From NCBI GenBank assembly GCA_020353515.1, contig CP070695.1, positions 2,764,155 through 2,828,154 of the forward strand: a DNA stretch of 64,000 bases, read 5' to 3'. Origin of the DNA: Candidatus Heimdallarchaeota archaeon. GTDB lineage: Archaea > Asgardarchaeota > Heimdallarchaeia > Hodarchaeales > Hodarchaeaceae. Below are positions 55,629-64,000 of the stretch, piece after piece; position 1 is the stretch's first letter, and the number at the start of each line of letters is the position of its first letter. A model generated the notes under the pieces. It did no database searches, had not been told where the DNA came from, and saw only the letters and a program-made list of their open reading frames with translations. A program made the position numbers and the translations under genes.

Positions 55629-56822
55629 TTATAGGTATTCATTCCGTCCTGAAAAGATATCACTACGATTAGATAAAACCTTTCTAGAAGCTAATTTGAA
55701 GTCATCAAAAGTAATGATTGTTCTTCTCTCACGAATAGCAAACATTCCAGCCTCTTGTGCTATAGCACGAATGTCAGCTCCAGAGGCGTGTCTGGTTTCA
55801 TCTGCAAAGAAGGAAAAATCAACCTTAGTATCGATGTTCATCAAACGAGTATGAATTTTAAAAATTTCTAATCTCTCTTCTTGGTTGGGTAACAGAACCT
55901 CAATATGTCTGTCAAAACGGCCAGGCCGTAGAAGAGCTGGATCCAAAATATCAACACGATTAGTCGCTCCAATGATCTTCACATCTCCACGAGGAGAGAA
56001 ACCATCTAATTCGCTAAGTAACTGCATTAATGTACGTTGAACTTCTCGGTCTCCACTTGTAGCAATATCCAATCTCTTACTCCCTATCGCATCAAGTTCA
56101 TCAATAAATAGAATGCTAGGTGAGTTCTCTCGTGCAAAAGAAAAAACCTCACGCACAAGTCGAGCTCCTTCTCCGATATATTTTTGGACAAGTTCAGAAC
56201 CAATTACACGAATAAAAGTTGCTTTAGTTTCATGGGCAACAGCTTTAACCATGAGAGTTTTTCCTGAACCTGGGGGGCCATGAAGTAGCACTCCTTTTGG
56301 TGGTTCAATACCAATTTTTTCAAATAATTCAGGTTGTAACAAAGGTAATTCTACAGTTTCACGAAGTTCTTGAAGTTGGTCTTTTAAACCCCCAATATCA
56401 GCATATGTTTCAGAAGGTTTTGTCTCAATTTCCATTGAGCGAACACTAGGATCAAGTGACTGAGGTAGAACCTCAAGAATAGCAAAATTTCGTTGATGTA
56501 ATGCCACCCGTGCACTCGGAGTTAAAAACTCCTTGGGTATTGAAGAATCTACAACAACCACAAATGAAGGCCCAGTAGAACTTTTAACAATAGCTTTGCC
56601 ATTTTCTAAGATTTCTTGTAATGTTCCAGTAAATAAGGGTGGTTGTCGAAGTTTTTGGAGTTCTAATTTGAGATTGTCTCTTTCTTCTTCCAATTTGTTC
56701 CTCTGAACTTCAAGTAATTGACGTTCAGTTTCTAATGCACGAATTCGACGTTCCATTGTCCGTGTATATGAGTCAGCAAAATCATCAAACGAAGCTTTTT
56801 TATTATCCACAGTGTCTGGCAT
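55629..56822 (-). CDS. pan: Proteasome-activating nucleotidase PAN
   Basis: PAN is the hexameric AAA+ unfoldase that feeds proteins to the archaeal 20S proteasome. An N-terminal coiled coil (residues about 20-60), an OB domain, Walker A GPPGSGKT (182-189), Walker B FIDELDAIG (Asp241-Glu242), sensor ATNR and the RPGRFDRHIEV arginine-finger region are present. The 397 residues are normal. The extreme C-terminus reads NEYL; the penultimate Tyr of the HbYX gate-opening motif is kept, but the hydrophobic position is Glu. Convergent with the RNase III-like gene. Confidence 0.95.
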   Translation of the reverse strand: MPDTVDNKKASFDDFADSYTRTMERRIRALETERQLLEVQRNKLEEERDNLKLELQKLRQPPLFTGTLQEILENGKAIVKSSTGPSFVVVVDSSIPKEFLTPSARVALHQRNFAILEVLPQSLDPSVRSMEIETKPSETYADIGGLKDQLQELRETVELPLLQPELFEKIGIEPPKGVLLHGPPGSGKTLMVKAVAHETKATFIRVIGSELVQKYIGEGARLVREVFSFARENSPSILFIDELDAIGSKRLDIATSGDREVQRTLMQLLSELDGFSPRGDVKIIGATNRVDILDPALLRPGRFDRHIEVLLPNQEERLEIFKIHTRLMNIDTKVDFSFFADETRHASGADIRAIAQEAGMFAIRERRTIITFDDFKLASRKVLSNRSDIFSGRNEYL

Positions 56823-57455
56823 TCTATTACCTACTTATTATTTGATTTTTTTGGAATATTGAGCGGTTTCTTGTCACTAAAGCTTTAATTAATAGCGGAG
56901 AGAAGATTATTGAATCAAAGATTGTACTAGCTGACAAAATTAGAAATAATTCTGTCAAGATCTCATAGCAAACCATTACTTATTTTTCTTTTCTTTTCGA
57001 CATACACAACTGGCTAGGTTATTAAAAGTGACAGAGGTATATTCAATTTTATTCATATCATAAGCTTTTTTTTTTACTTTGTTGTTACTAGTTCTAACTA
57101 GAATTTAATATAAGCCCAAATTCAAGGATTTATTTGTGTTAATTGTTCTAGACATCCATAGAATTTCAATGTGAAGATTAAACGATCTTTCTAAAAACTC
57201 ACTCTGCTTCTAGTCTGAAATTCTTTTGTTTTGATATAGCCATTATGTTAGTCGAATATTTCTGTAAGAAGTGGGTGAAAAATCGAAAACCAACCCGTGT
57301 AAGACGATCTTTGTAGGTCGTTACAGTTCTCTCTACTTTATACTCCTAGATCTCATCATTTTAAAGAAAAAATTCTCCCCTGATGATGAAAAATATTCCT
57401 GAATGGCTTTATAATACTCTTAGATTTTTTCTAAAATTAAGAGGAAGTATTCAAC
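56823..57455. other. Long divergent intergenic region between pan and mbf1
   Basis: About 630 bases with no supported gene. CCTGATGATGAAAAATATTCCTGA at 57377-57400 looks like a close C-D' pair but lacks a second box pair. CGATCTTTGTAGGTCG at about 57309-57324 is a possible short hairpin. Promoters of both flanking genes must lie here. Confidence 0.45.
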
Positions 57456-57977
57456 TTGAGCAGGATACAACCGTGTGAAATGTGTGGGGTCGAAGCACCA
57501 GTTACCCTTATTGAAATTGACCATGTGGAGTTACATGCATGTCCTAAGTGTGCTAGATTTGGAAAACCTGTAATTCGTCGTCCAAAGAAGAGGATTCCAA
57601 GCCCAGTTACCCGTTCGGTCCCTCTTAAGAAATCTCCCTCACGAACCATTAGTCCCCCTAAAAAGGATTTTCTTCACGATAAAATTTTAGTGGATGGGTA
57701 TGGACAATTGATTCAAGAAAGCAGACGTGAGCGTGGATTAGGACGAGCTGAATTCGCTCAGTTGATTAAAGAAAAAGAGACATTACTTGCACGAATTGAA
57801 GCTGAAAAAGTTCTGCCTACTGATCGAGTTGTAGCTAAAATTGAACGCGAATTAGATATTGAGCTTAAGACAGAAGTTTCTGATGAAGGCTCTTTCATTG
57901 AAGATACTATTCCAAGGTCAACAACAATAGGTTCGATTGCTAAAATCAAAAGGAAGAAGAGTAATAAGTCTCCTTAA
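57456..57977 (+). CDS. mbf1: Multiprotein bridging factor 1 homologue
   Basis: Archaeal MBF1 has a zinc ribbon plus a Cro-like HTH and is implicated in translation and transcription. CEMCG near residue 7 and CPKCAR near residue 33 form the ribbon. A basic Ser/Pro linker (KKSPSRTISPPKK) follows, then the HTH GQLIQESRRERGLGRAEFAQ with LARIEAEKVLPT. The 173 residues and C-terminal basic tail (KIKRKKSNKS) are typical. TTG start with AGAGGAA site. Stands alone. Confidence 0.93.
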   Translation: MSRIQPCEMCGVEAPVTLIEIDHVELHACPKCARFGKPVIRRPKKRIPSPVTRSVPLKKSPSRTISPPKKDFLHDKILVDGYGQLIQESRRERGLGRAEFAQLIKEKETLLARIEAEKVLPTDRVVAKIERELDIELKTEVSDEGSFIEDTIPRSTTIGSIAKIKRKKSNKSP

Positions 57978-58159
57978 AATATCCACCACTCCCAAATGAT
58001 CAGAAATTATGAAGTTAAATTACACGATAAACTTTAACAACTCGTCACAAGGACGAAATAGATGGATATTTAGAGGTTTTAGACCTCTCTTATCAAATAG
58101 ATTTAATAAAAAAACTCTCCTTACGAGTAATCACCATCAAAGAGAAGATTAAATTGGTT

Positions 58160-58540
58160 ATGCTTGACCCTCTAGCTAATGCGATGTCGACAATAGCAAA
58201 TGCTGAAATCCTAGGGCGGAAAGAAGTGACCATTAGACCAGCAAGTCGGATCATTGCTAATGTTCTACGGGTCATACAGAAGTATGGAACCATTGGTGAA
58301 TTTGAAGTAATGGAAGACCTTTGGATAATTTCTGTTCAGCTTTTAGGTCGAATCTCCAAAATCGGGGTTATTAAACCTCGTTATCCAGTTAGAGTTAGAG
58401 ATTATGTTGAATGGGAAAAACGCTTTCTTCCAGCTCGAGACATGGGGATTTTGGTTGTTTCAACCTCAGAAGGAGTAATGTCTCACCATGAGGCAATAGA
58501 AAAAAACCTGGGTGGACGATTACTGGCTTATGTGTATTAG
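58160..58540 (+). CDS. rpsH: Ribosomal protein uS8
   Basis: Recognised from [22 protein letters not shown], the [18 protein letters not shown] helix and [12 protein letters not shown] near the end. ATG at 58160 gives 126 residues, slightly shorter than most archaeal S8. uL6 follows after 24 bases. The usual upstream genes (uL5, uS14) are not here; a 180-base spacer precedes it. Confidence 0.97.
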   Translation: MLDPLANAMSTIANAEILGRKEVTIRPASRIIANVLRVIQKYGTIGEFEVMEDLWIISVQLLGRISKIGVIKPRYPVRVRDYVEWEKRFLPARDMGILVVSTSEGVMSHHEAIEKNLGGRLLAYVY

Positions 58541-58564
58541 CTTCAAGTTTGGAGCGTATTTATA

Positions 58565-59122
58565 ATGAAACATTATGCGATCGAAAAGATCATCGAGGTA
58601 CCTGAAAATACCACAGCTTCTCTTACTCCTGTCCGTGGAGGAAAAACTGTTCAAATTAAAGGACCTAAAGGTGAACTCGTGCGTACTTTTAAACAACTGA
58701 AAGTTCAATTATTTTTCATTGACAATAAATTTGTTATCCAAAGCTTCTTTGGTAATAAAGCGGAAGCATCCATGGTTGGAACCATAGCAGGCCATTTAAC
58801 CAACATGATAAAAGGAGTCACAGAGGGATTCACTTATAAGGTACGTGTGATTACGTCTCACTTTCCCGCTACAGTCGAAATCCAAGAGCAGGAGCAATTG
58901 ATTTACGTTAAGAATCTTTATGGAAGACGAGATCCTATAAGAATTCCATTTGATAAATCAGTCAAGATCACCGTAAAAGGAGATATGGTAACCATGACTG
59001 GAATTGACATTGAAAAGGTCTCACAGGCCGCAGCAAGGTTAGCAGAAGCTACTCGTTTACGAGGACGGCGAAGTAAGGATCCAACGGTCTTTCAAGATGG
59101 CCTTTACGTAGTATACCCTTAG
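58565..59122 (+). CDS. rplF: Ribosomal protein uL6
   Basis: This two-domain large-subunit protein shows VRGGKTVQIKGPKGELVRTF in the first domain and GRRDPIRIPFDKSVKITVKGD in the second. The 185 residues are normal for archaea. It follows uS8 and is the last gene of this fragment of the spc-type cluster; eL32, the next gene in most archaea, is at 49.5 kb. Confidence 0.97.
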   Translation: MKHYAIEKIIEVPENTTASLTPVRGGKTVQIKGPKGELVRTFKQLKVQLFFIDNKFVIQSFFGNKAEASMVGTIAGHLTNMIKGVTEGFTYKVRVITSHFPATVEIQEQEQLIYVKNLYGRRDPIRIPFDKSVKITVKGDMVTMTGIDIEKVSQAAARLAEATRLRGRRSKDPTVFQDGLYVVYP

Positions 59123-59267
59123 AATGTAAAAGATTAGGGATATACGAGCCTTTTGTATTTTTTATGAGTTAGAAGAAACCAACTTTCTTAGCTAAGTAGA
59201 TTTTCAATTAAAAAGATTAAAAAAAAGAGTTCACATCAAGAATTAAAACTTCAAATACTAAATAAAT

Positions 59268-59277
59268 TCTTATATCT
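59268..59277 (+). promoter_or_regulatory. TATA-like element of tRNA-Met and tRNA-Asn
   Basis: TTCTTATATC about 32-41 bases before tRNA-Met; closely similar to the element before tRNA-Val. The two tRNAs are 15 bases apart and probably share this promoter. Confidence 0.4.
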
Positions 59278-59308
59278 ACTGAACCATTTACATCAATAGA
59301 CATCTTTT

Positions 59309-59435
59309 GGGCCTGTAGCTCAGTTTAGGGTGTAAAGGGTTTCCCCACCTCTGAAATGGTTAGAGCGTCCGGCTCATATAGCCCAATTATGCTTGAGAAA
59401 CCGGATGGTCGTGGGTTCAAATCCCCCCAGGCCCA
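59309..59435 (+). tRNA. tRNA-Met(CAU), probable elongator, with two introns
   Basis: Acceptor GGGCCTG/CAGGCCC with A73. The anticodon stem TCCGG/CCGGA with loop CUCAUA-A reads CAU and holds about 21 bases at 37/38. The D stem GCTC/GAGC encloses 41 bases where 10 are expected; removal of about 31 restores AGTTTGGTTA. Mature length is then 75. The T stem has one mismatch (GTGGG/CCCCC). Whether it is elongator tRNA-Met or the tRNA-Ile that carries lysidine-like agmatidine at C34 cannot be settled by eye; the anticodon arm resembles elongator Met. Confidence 0.85.
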
Positions 59436-59450
59436 TTCCTTGTTCAAAAA

Positions 59451-59555
59451 GGCATCATAGCTCAGTTAGGTAGAGCGTCCGGCTGTTAATTTGTATCTCT
59501 TAAAGATTACGATACAGATACCGGGTGGTCGCAGGTTCAAGTCCTGCTGGTGCCG
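59451..59555 (+). tRNA. tRNA-Asn(GUU) with a canonical intron
   Basis: Acceptor GGCATCA/TGGTGCC with G73. D arm is regular (GCTC AGTTAGGTA GAGC). The anticodon stem TCCGG/CCGGG and loop CUGUUA-A (anticodon GUU) need removal of about 31 bases at 37/38; these contain a GTATCTCT...GATAC-type hairpin. T arm GCAGG TTCAAGT CCTGC. Mature length is 74. A pyrimidine-rich tract (TTTCTCTCTTTTT) follows as likely terminator. Confidence 0.92.
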
Positions 59556-59584
59556 TTTCTCTCTTTTTAACAATGCTTAAAGGA

Positions 59585-61444
59585 TCAATCACTTTCTCTT
59601 ATTGTGTGGTTTGACACAACAAAGTTCTCCAAAACAGGCTGAATTGACGTAAAAGGGACTCCTGTTGTAGCAATGAGACTACTGACAAGAATTATATTCA
59701 TTTGATCCAGTTCTTCTATCGAAAAATCTTTATCTGAAAGAAGGATGCTTACAAATTGTGAGGTTAGAAGGGGGAACTCTGGATCATTGAAAGGAACTTT
59801 TTTCAAGACAGTCTTAATATTTTGAATAAATGAAACCCCTAACTCAACAAATTTATTATTTAAAGGTATTTCAAAAAAATCAAAATTGTAAAGGAGTTCT
59901 TCCACCTCAACAGGAGAAGGTTCAAGATCTGATACGAAAATGGCTTCTTTTGTGATCATTTCTAGGTGAAGGGCTAGTCGTTTTTGTTTGAAAACATTAT
60001 CGCTCCGAATTAATCGTTTTACAGTCAATCTAACATCGTGATAGTATTTATCATCACATTGATCACCTAAATAATTAATGGCTTGAAGAAGCGTTAGAAT
60101 TGTTCGTCCAAAATTCTTGATGGCCGTTTGGTGGCCTTGGAAGACATCTTGTCTGAAATCTCGGGAAAGAATCATAATGGATACACGAAGTAAATTTTCA
60201 AAGAAGTGACCGAAGTGGCTATCCTTCGTTTGTTTTATTTCATCAAGAGTTTCTTCTAGCTCTGATATCTCTTCCTGATCTATTGCATATCGCTTCATAG
60301 ATGCTTCTAATTCATCAACATTCCTTTGTTGAATTCCAGCTGGATACTCTCTTTTATGAACATGAGATGCCTTTAAAATCGGAACGATTGCGAGATTTTG
60401 CCTTTCTGGATCTTTTTGCTCTTGATAAATATCTTCGATTAATTCAATAGCCTTAGATAGGTGATAAAACACAAAATCTTCCCCTAAAAGATATTCTAAT
60501 GCTAGGTTAAAGATAGCTCCGAACCATTTTACATGAAAGCTTTTCGAAAATGAAAAGCTGGTCAAAAAAATGTTCTCTATATGCCACATTTCACGAGTAA
60601 TTAGCGAAGGATTAATGTAATACTTATTGAAAATATAATGTTTAAGTTTTCGAGATGGTTCATAATCGATAGAATTTTCCTCTAAGACCATTGCGGGTAG
60701 CCAAACAGGAATGAGAGAAATCGTATAATTGAAGGCTTTCGCAAATTCATTAAGATCTTTGATCTTTATCTCTCCCTTTTGGAATGGAATTTCAAGAACG
60801 GGTGGTGTAATACCCTCTGATTCCTCTATACGAAGTTCAACACTATAGAAATCTACTAGTGGATTGCTTAAACCTCTCTTCATCATCTCCACATTGACAA
60901 AAATATCCTTGAGAGAAAATAGAGCAATTTGTGAAATTTGTTTAAGAAAAGTTATTAGTTCATCTTGATCGAAACTTTCAGGCGGCATAATAGAAGCTAA
61001 ATTAGTGAAAAAATCTAAACTAAAAACTAAGGAGCTCCGTAATCGAACCTCTAAACCACGTTGTCGTTGGATAGAATGGAGAATTTCGTGATAAATTAAT
61101 CCAATGAGTCCATTTCGATGAACAGATTTAAGCAGGGGAGATTCTTTTTCTAATTGAATGAATACAAATTCTGTATCCTTATAACCATACGAAAAAGAAG
61201 TCTGAAAAGGATCTGCAAAAAATCGTTTAAGATCATCAATCTTTTCTTGTGGTAAATCAGTTTTTGTCATATACGAAAGGACTTCAGCTTTGTTTTTAAT
61301 ATCCGAGAAAATCAATGTCAATTGTATTATTGGTTCACAGAGGGTCTTCAACATTGGAGAGGCTAGAATTTCCTCTAGATCATCCTCAATATCCTTAAAA
61401 AAATCTAATAAAACAATATTCAGAGAACTACCTGAATTTATCAT
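59585..61444 (-). CDS. Large HExxH-motif protein of unknown function
   Basis: This 619-residue protein carries GLIYHEILHSIQRQRG near residue 115, an HExxH zinc-binding motif as in zincin peptidases. No signal peptide or membrane segment is seen, so it is cytosolic. The rest is helix-rich with long Leu/Ile/Phe repeats and acidic segments (IDQEEISELEETLDEIKQ). It may be one of the uncharacterised archaeal zincin-like families; peptidase activity is unproven and the third zinc ligand is not obvious. ATG with GGAAG site. It is divergent from the 513-residue unknown protein. Confidence 0.6.
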   Translation of the reverse strand: MINSGSSLNIVLLDFFKDIEDDLEEILASPMLKTLCEPIIQLTLIFSDIKNKAEVLSYMTKTDLPQEKIDDLKRFFADPFQTSFSYGYKDTEFVFIQLEKESPLLKSVHRNGLIGLIYHEILHSIQRQRGLEVRLRSSLVFSLDFFTNLASIMPPESFDQDELITFLKQISQIALFSLKDIFVNVEMMKRGLSNPLVDFYSVELRIEESEGITPPVLEIPFQKGEIKIKDLNEFAKAFNYTISLIPVWLPAMVLEENSIDYEPSRKLKHYIFNKYYINPSLITREMWHIENIFLTSFSFSKSFHVKWFGAIFNLALEYLLGEDFVFYHLSKAIELIEDIYQEQKDPERQNLAIVPILKASHVHKREYPAGIQQRNVDELEASMKRYAIDQEEISELEETLDEIKQTKDSHFGHFFENLLRVSIMILSRDFRQDVFQGHQTAIKNFGRTILTLLQAINYLGDQCDDKYYHDVRLTVKRLIRSDNVFKQKRLALHLEMITKEAIFVSDLEPSPVEVEELLYNFDFFEIPLNNKFVELGVSFIQNIKTVLKKVPFNDPEFPLLTSQFVSILLSDKDFSIEELDQMNIILVSSLIATTGVPFTSIQPVLENFVVSNHTIRESD

Positions 61445-61662
61445 AAGTCTTGCTTCCAGAAGATAGATTGTTGATCCAATAAGCTATAAAATGATCTTTA
61501 AAAAAGTCTCTTTCTTTCATCTTCAAACATTTTAATTGATAATAATCTTTATAAAGGGCTTATAAATATTTGAGGATATTTGATTGATAACATCTCACGA
61601 TCTATAAAAAATAGCTTTTGAAACACAGAGGGAACAAATTATCTGGGTTTAGTGAAATTTAA

Positions 61663-63204
61663 ATGGCTTATCAACGCAAAACGTGGAAAAAGTTTATGAA
61701 AACAATATTATCCCAGATTTCTGTCTATATTGAAAATTATTCCCCTTCAGATCAGATCATACTCAATGAATTCATTTCTATTCTACAAAATTACGAAGTT
61801 GATACCCAAGAAGCCCGTCGTCATCTTTTTCAACTTTTTGAGAGTTTCCAGACCAAATATCGTGACAGTGAGAAGTTATTAACTCAACCTTTCCTGTGGT
61901 TTGTTGAGAGTTATTTCACAAACGCCTCTAAATTACTGAGTGTTGCTAGTTTTCATGCGGATGATTTTTATGAATATTTCGTAAAGCAGCTCCGTGGTTA
62001 TCCAGACATAGAGGGAGTCTTTAAACTACTTCAGAAAGGAACACCATTAACAGATCTCAGATGGGAACAGCTTCAATATGCTTGTAATCGTCTTAGCGTT
62101 CCTCTCAAAAGCGAGGAACTTCATGCTCTTGAAACAGTACACAATCTATCTCTGGAAACAGGAATAAATGCTCTAGATCAAAGGTACATAAAGACTAATA
62201 TATTTAACAATGTAAAATCACCTACTCTCTTAAAAAAGATAGAAAATCTCTTTCTAAGATTAGATTCTAGATGGCTCCTTCGGTTTTATACCCCTGCATT
62301 TGACTTGGAGCTACTATTTTTTCAGTTTCAATTAAATAAATCGACTTCTTTGAGAGAAATTATTGATTTTCAAAATCCAAATAACACCACTCTATGCAAT
62401 AGTAGTGTCTATTGGATAAGGGGTTTCCGAAATATGTATTGTGGAATTTTAGTTGTACCTACAAGTTCTATTCTTTCCTTACAAAGATATTTACAAAGAT
62501 GTCACCGTCAAGGTCAAATAGTTCTCTATGAGTTGACAAAAATCATTACTTCTCGATTAAGTGTTTCATTGCTACTCTATCAGACTACTAAAGGGTGGCG
62601 TACTCCAACCCAAACAGATTGGAACAGGTTAGTTCCAATGTTAAAAACTCTGTACCCACGTAAAATGCGCATGAAACTTACATCTTTTTACTTAACACCC
62701 CCATTTAATGAGCTTAAGCTTGATCATCATGATTCCTCTCAACTAATTAGTCTTTTTTGCAAAATTCCTAGACAATTTTCATTTAAAGAATTACCATTAG
62801 GCGCAAATGAAGATCAAATACAGTTCGAACTATCTAAAGCTGATATTAAGCTATTAGAGGAAATATGTCTTCGAAAAATTGTGCAAATCAGTTTTATTTC
62901 TACAAGATTAATCTATGAGTTTTCCCTGGACAATTATTGGATAAAACTTCCCAAAATGCCTCTCAATCAACTTTCAAGGTTATTGGCTTGGATTCCTTTT
63001 TGTCGTCTTTATTTTGCAGAAAAAAATATTTTTATTTGGTCTTATTTAACTCAAGAGTTGGCCCAATGGTTAAGTACAGATCTTGAATGGACTGTTATGC
63101 GAATTATAGAAAATCATACCCCCTTAAGTTTTAGTTTTAATTGGTACACTTCCAAATCTCAACAGTGGAAAACACCTCTCATTTTAACCACCGAGAGGCA
63201 ATAA
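61663..63204 (+). CDS. Unrecognised 513-residue protein
   Basis: I do not recognise this protein. It is soluble, without a signal peptide. The first 140 residues are helical (ILNEFISILQNYEVDTQEARR, LFQLFESFQTKYRD), and the middle is richer in aromatic residues and strands (SVYWIRGFRNMYCGILVVP). Trp and Tyr content is high. It shares a divergent intergenic space of about 220 bases with the HExxH protein, so the two might be regulated together. The frame is long with ordinary codon use and a plausible ATG, so a real gene is likely. Confidence 0.55.
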   Translation: MAYQRKTWKKFMKTILSQISVYIENYSPSDQIILNEFISILQNYEVDTQEARRHLFQLFESFQTKYRDSEKLLTQPFLWFVESYFTNASKLLSVASFHADDFYEYFVKQLRGYPDIEGVFKLLQKGTPLTDLRWEQLQYACNRLSVPLKSEELHALETVHNLSLETGINALDQRYIKTNIFNNVKSPTLLKKIENLFLRLDSRWLLRFYTPAFDLELLFFQFQLNKSTSLREIIDFQNPNNTTLCNSSVYWIRGFRNMYCGILVVPTSSILSLQRYLQRCHRQGQIVLYELTKIITSRLSVSLLLYQTTKGWRTPTQTDWNRLVPMLKTLYPRKMRMKLTSFYLTPPFNELKLDHHDSSQLISLFCKIPRQFSFKELPLGANEDQIQFELSKADIKLLEEICLRKIVQISFISTRLIYEFSLDNYWIKLPKMPLNQLSRLLAWIPFCRLYFAEKNIFIWSYLTQELAQWLSTDLEWTVMRIIENHTPLSFSFNWYTSKSQQWKTPLILTTERQ

Positions 63205-63299
63205 TTACTCAACTAGTGCAATTTAGGAAATGAGAGGAGAAATAAAGGAGAAAGTTTGATCCAAAAATCATGAAGCTACTTTTTAGGATCATTTTCCTA

Positions 63300-63365
63300 T
63301 TGATCTGGGCCAATGCCGCCAGGAGGAGGGGACACAATTTTAACCTCATACCTCCACTCCTACAA
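63300..63365. other. GC-rich structured island between convergent genes
   Basis: In a strongly AT-rich intergenic space of 234 bases, 63305-63332 is G/C-rich. GGC-CAAT-GCC forms a small hairpin, and AGGAGGAGG (63321-63329) can pair with CCTCCACTCCT (63351-63361) with a two-base bulge. Convergent placement suggests a bidirectional terminator or small RNA. I cannot tell which. Confidence 0.3.
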
Positions 63366-63438
63366 TTTAATATAATCTCCCAACTTTTTTTCCTAGATGA
63401 ATTGCAACAAGTGGAAAAAAATCCAAGATAATCTGTTT

Positions 63439-64000
63439 TTACAGATGAGTTTCAGTTGGATCAAAGACCAGATTTTGATAAGATTCACGTAATCGTTTCT
63501 GTTGAGGAATATCTTGAAGTGTAGTAATATCCATTGAGGATGATGGATCAACAGGGAAATTGTGGGTCTTCATAAGAGAAATTTGACCGTTGATTGAGAG
63601 TAAACAACGTCGCTCATCAGGGTTTGCTTTTAATAAATCACGAAATTTCTCATAGTCAGTTTTAGATATACCAAGTAAGTTAGATATGACATAAGGATCA
63701 AATTTGGTAAAGAAAACAGCCAAAACGCCTGTATTTGTTAATATAGGCTGCTCAACAATCGGATCAGTACCAATGAATATCATTGATATATCATAAGCCC
63801 GTAAGGTCCAAGGACCCTTTGCAATCATTGACTCTGGAGTCCTAGATGGGTAACTTCTAGCAGGAATGAGTTTTTGAATCTCATCGAGAACAAATATATT
63901 CTTTGGAAGGCTACCCTCCTTGAAAGGTGATCGAAAGCTTCGAACAAAATAGTAAATGTATTGCAGGATAACATCTAGAAAGATTTGTCTTCCTCTTTGG
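63439..64000 (-). CDS. HerA/VirB4-like ATPase, C-terminal part, cut by window edge
   Basis: The minus-strand frame is open from the right edge to the stop at 63439, giving 186 visible C-terminal residues. NIFVLDEIQKLIPARSYPSRTPES is a Walker B segment of the HerA/FtsK/VirB4 type. It is followed by AYDISMIFIGTDPIVEQPILTN, like the sensor strand and arginine-finger region of HerA (compare ASLCLISQRPVNL in herA at 46.3 kb). The Walker A part is outside the window. It may be a DUF87-type translocase; its partner is unknown. Confidence 0.7.
   Translation of the reverse strand, partial: QRGRQIFLDVILQYIYYFVRSFRSPFKEGSLPKNIFVLDEIQKLIPARSYPSRTPESMIAKGPWTLRAYDISMIFIGTDPIVEQPILTNTGVLAVFFTKFDPYVISNLLGISKTDYEKFRDLLKANPDERRCLLSINGQISLMKTHNFPVDPSSSMDITTLQDIPQQKRLRESYQNLVFDPTETHL

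Noticed and set aside
57377..57400. Possible C/D RNA upstream of mbf1 (TGATGATGA...CTGA)
   Set aside because: The interval between boxes is too short and no second C'/D pair follows; it fits AT-rich promoter sequence equally well.

Overview
The window is archaeal and AT-rich. The information-processing genes are of archaeal type: RNA polymerase A' and A'' encoded separately, RpoD and RpoL, TFB, MBF1, archaeal ribosomal proteins (eS1, eL18, eL19, eL30, eL32, P1/L12), PAN, Csl4, RIO1, KEOPS Pcc1, HerA-NurA and GAN/RecJ. A Ras/Arf-like small GTPase next to a roadblock protein, and a probable oligosaccharyltransferase OST3/OSTC-type subunit, point to an Asgard (Promethearchaeati) archaeon. That placement is inferred from gene content; the class within Asgard cannot be fixed from the sequence alone.

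Layout. 1-2.2 kb: edge of a secreted protein, then SecY standing alone. 2.2-7.7 kb: minus-strand genes including a tight five-gene operon GTPase - RecA/KaiC-like ATPase - roadblock - FIST sensor - MFS transporter. 7.8-8.0 kb: a small class III (type IV pilin-like) protein. 8-16.4 kb: tRNA-Ala, Dim2-like KH protein, RIO1, Csl4, METTL5-like methylase, uS12, NusA, eL30, RpoA'' and RpoA'. 16.8-26.4 kb: an accessory type IV filament-like locus (secretion ATPase, GspF/TadC-like membrane protein, small membrane proteins) with a 1169-residue surface protein dense in N-glycosylation sequons. 26.5-36.7 kb: tRNA-Ile, RpoD-eL18-uL13-uS9, KsgA-DUF655, TFB, two tandem EF-1A-family GTPases, uS10-uS7. 37-42 kb: three tRNAs with non-canonical introns, the OST-like protein, an HTH regulator, P1/L12, DUF434 and RdgB. 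42-49 kb: uS15, coiled-coil protein, GAN/RecJ, Pcc1, eS1, HerA-NurA. 49.5-59.1 kb: eL32-eL19-uL18-uS5-uL30-uL15, tRNAs, SPOUT-like protein plus a C5 methyltransferase, RpoL, RNase III-like protein, PAN, MBF1, uS8-uL6. 59.3-64 kb: tRNA-Met, tRNA-Asn, two large unknown proteins and the end of a HerA-like ATPase.

The most striking signal is in the tRNAs. Seven of nine carry introns, and my manual foldings give 12 introns in all. tRNA-Ser(UGA) and tRNA-Trp(CCA) each need three, with introns in the D loop, variable region and T loop as well as at 37/38. The tRNA-Trp anticodon intron holds a box C/D element whose antisense stretch fits 2'-O-methylation of C34 by the N+5 rule. A second unexplained signal is a pair of intergenic segments (about 31.31-31.47 kb and 49.17-49.33 kb) that align to each other, each behind a TATAAATA box: a candidate non-coding RNA family.

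Ribosomal operons are broken up: the spc-type cluster lies in three pieces (secY; eL32 to uL15; uS8-uL6), and uS12 is separated from uS7/uS10. No rRNA, CRISPR array, transposase or prophage was seen.
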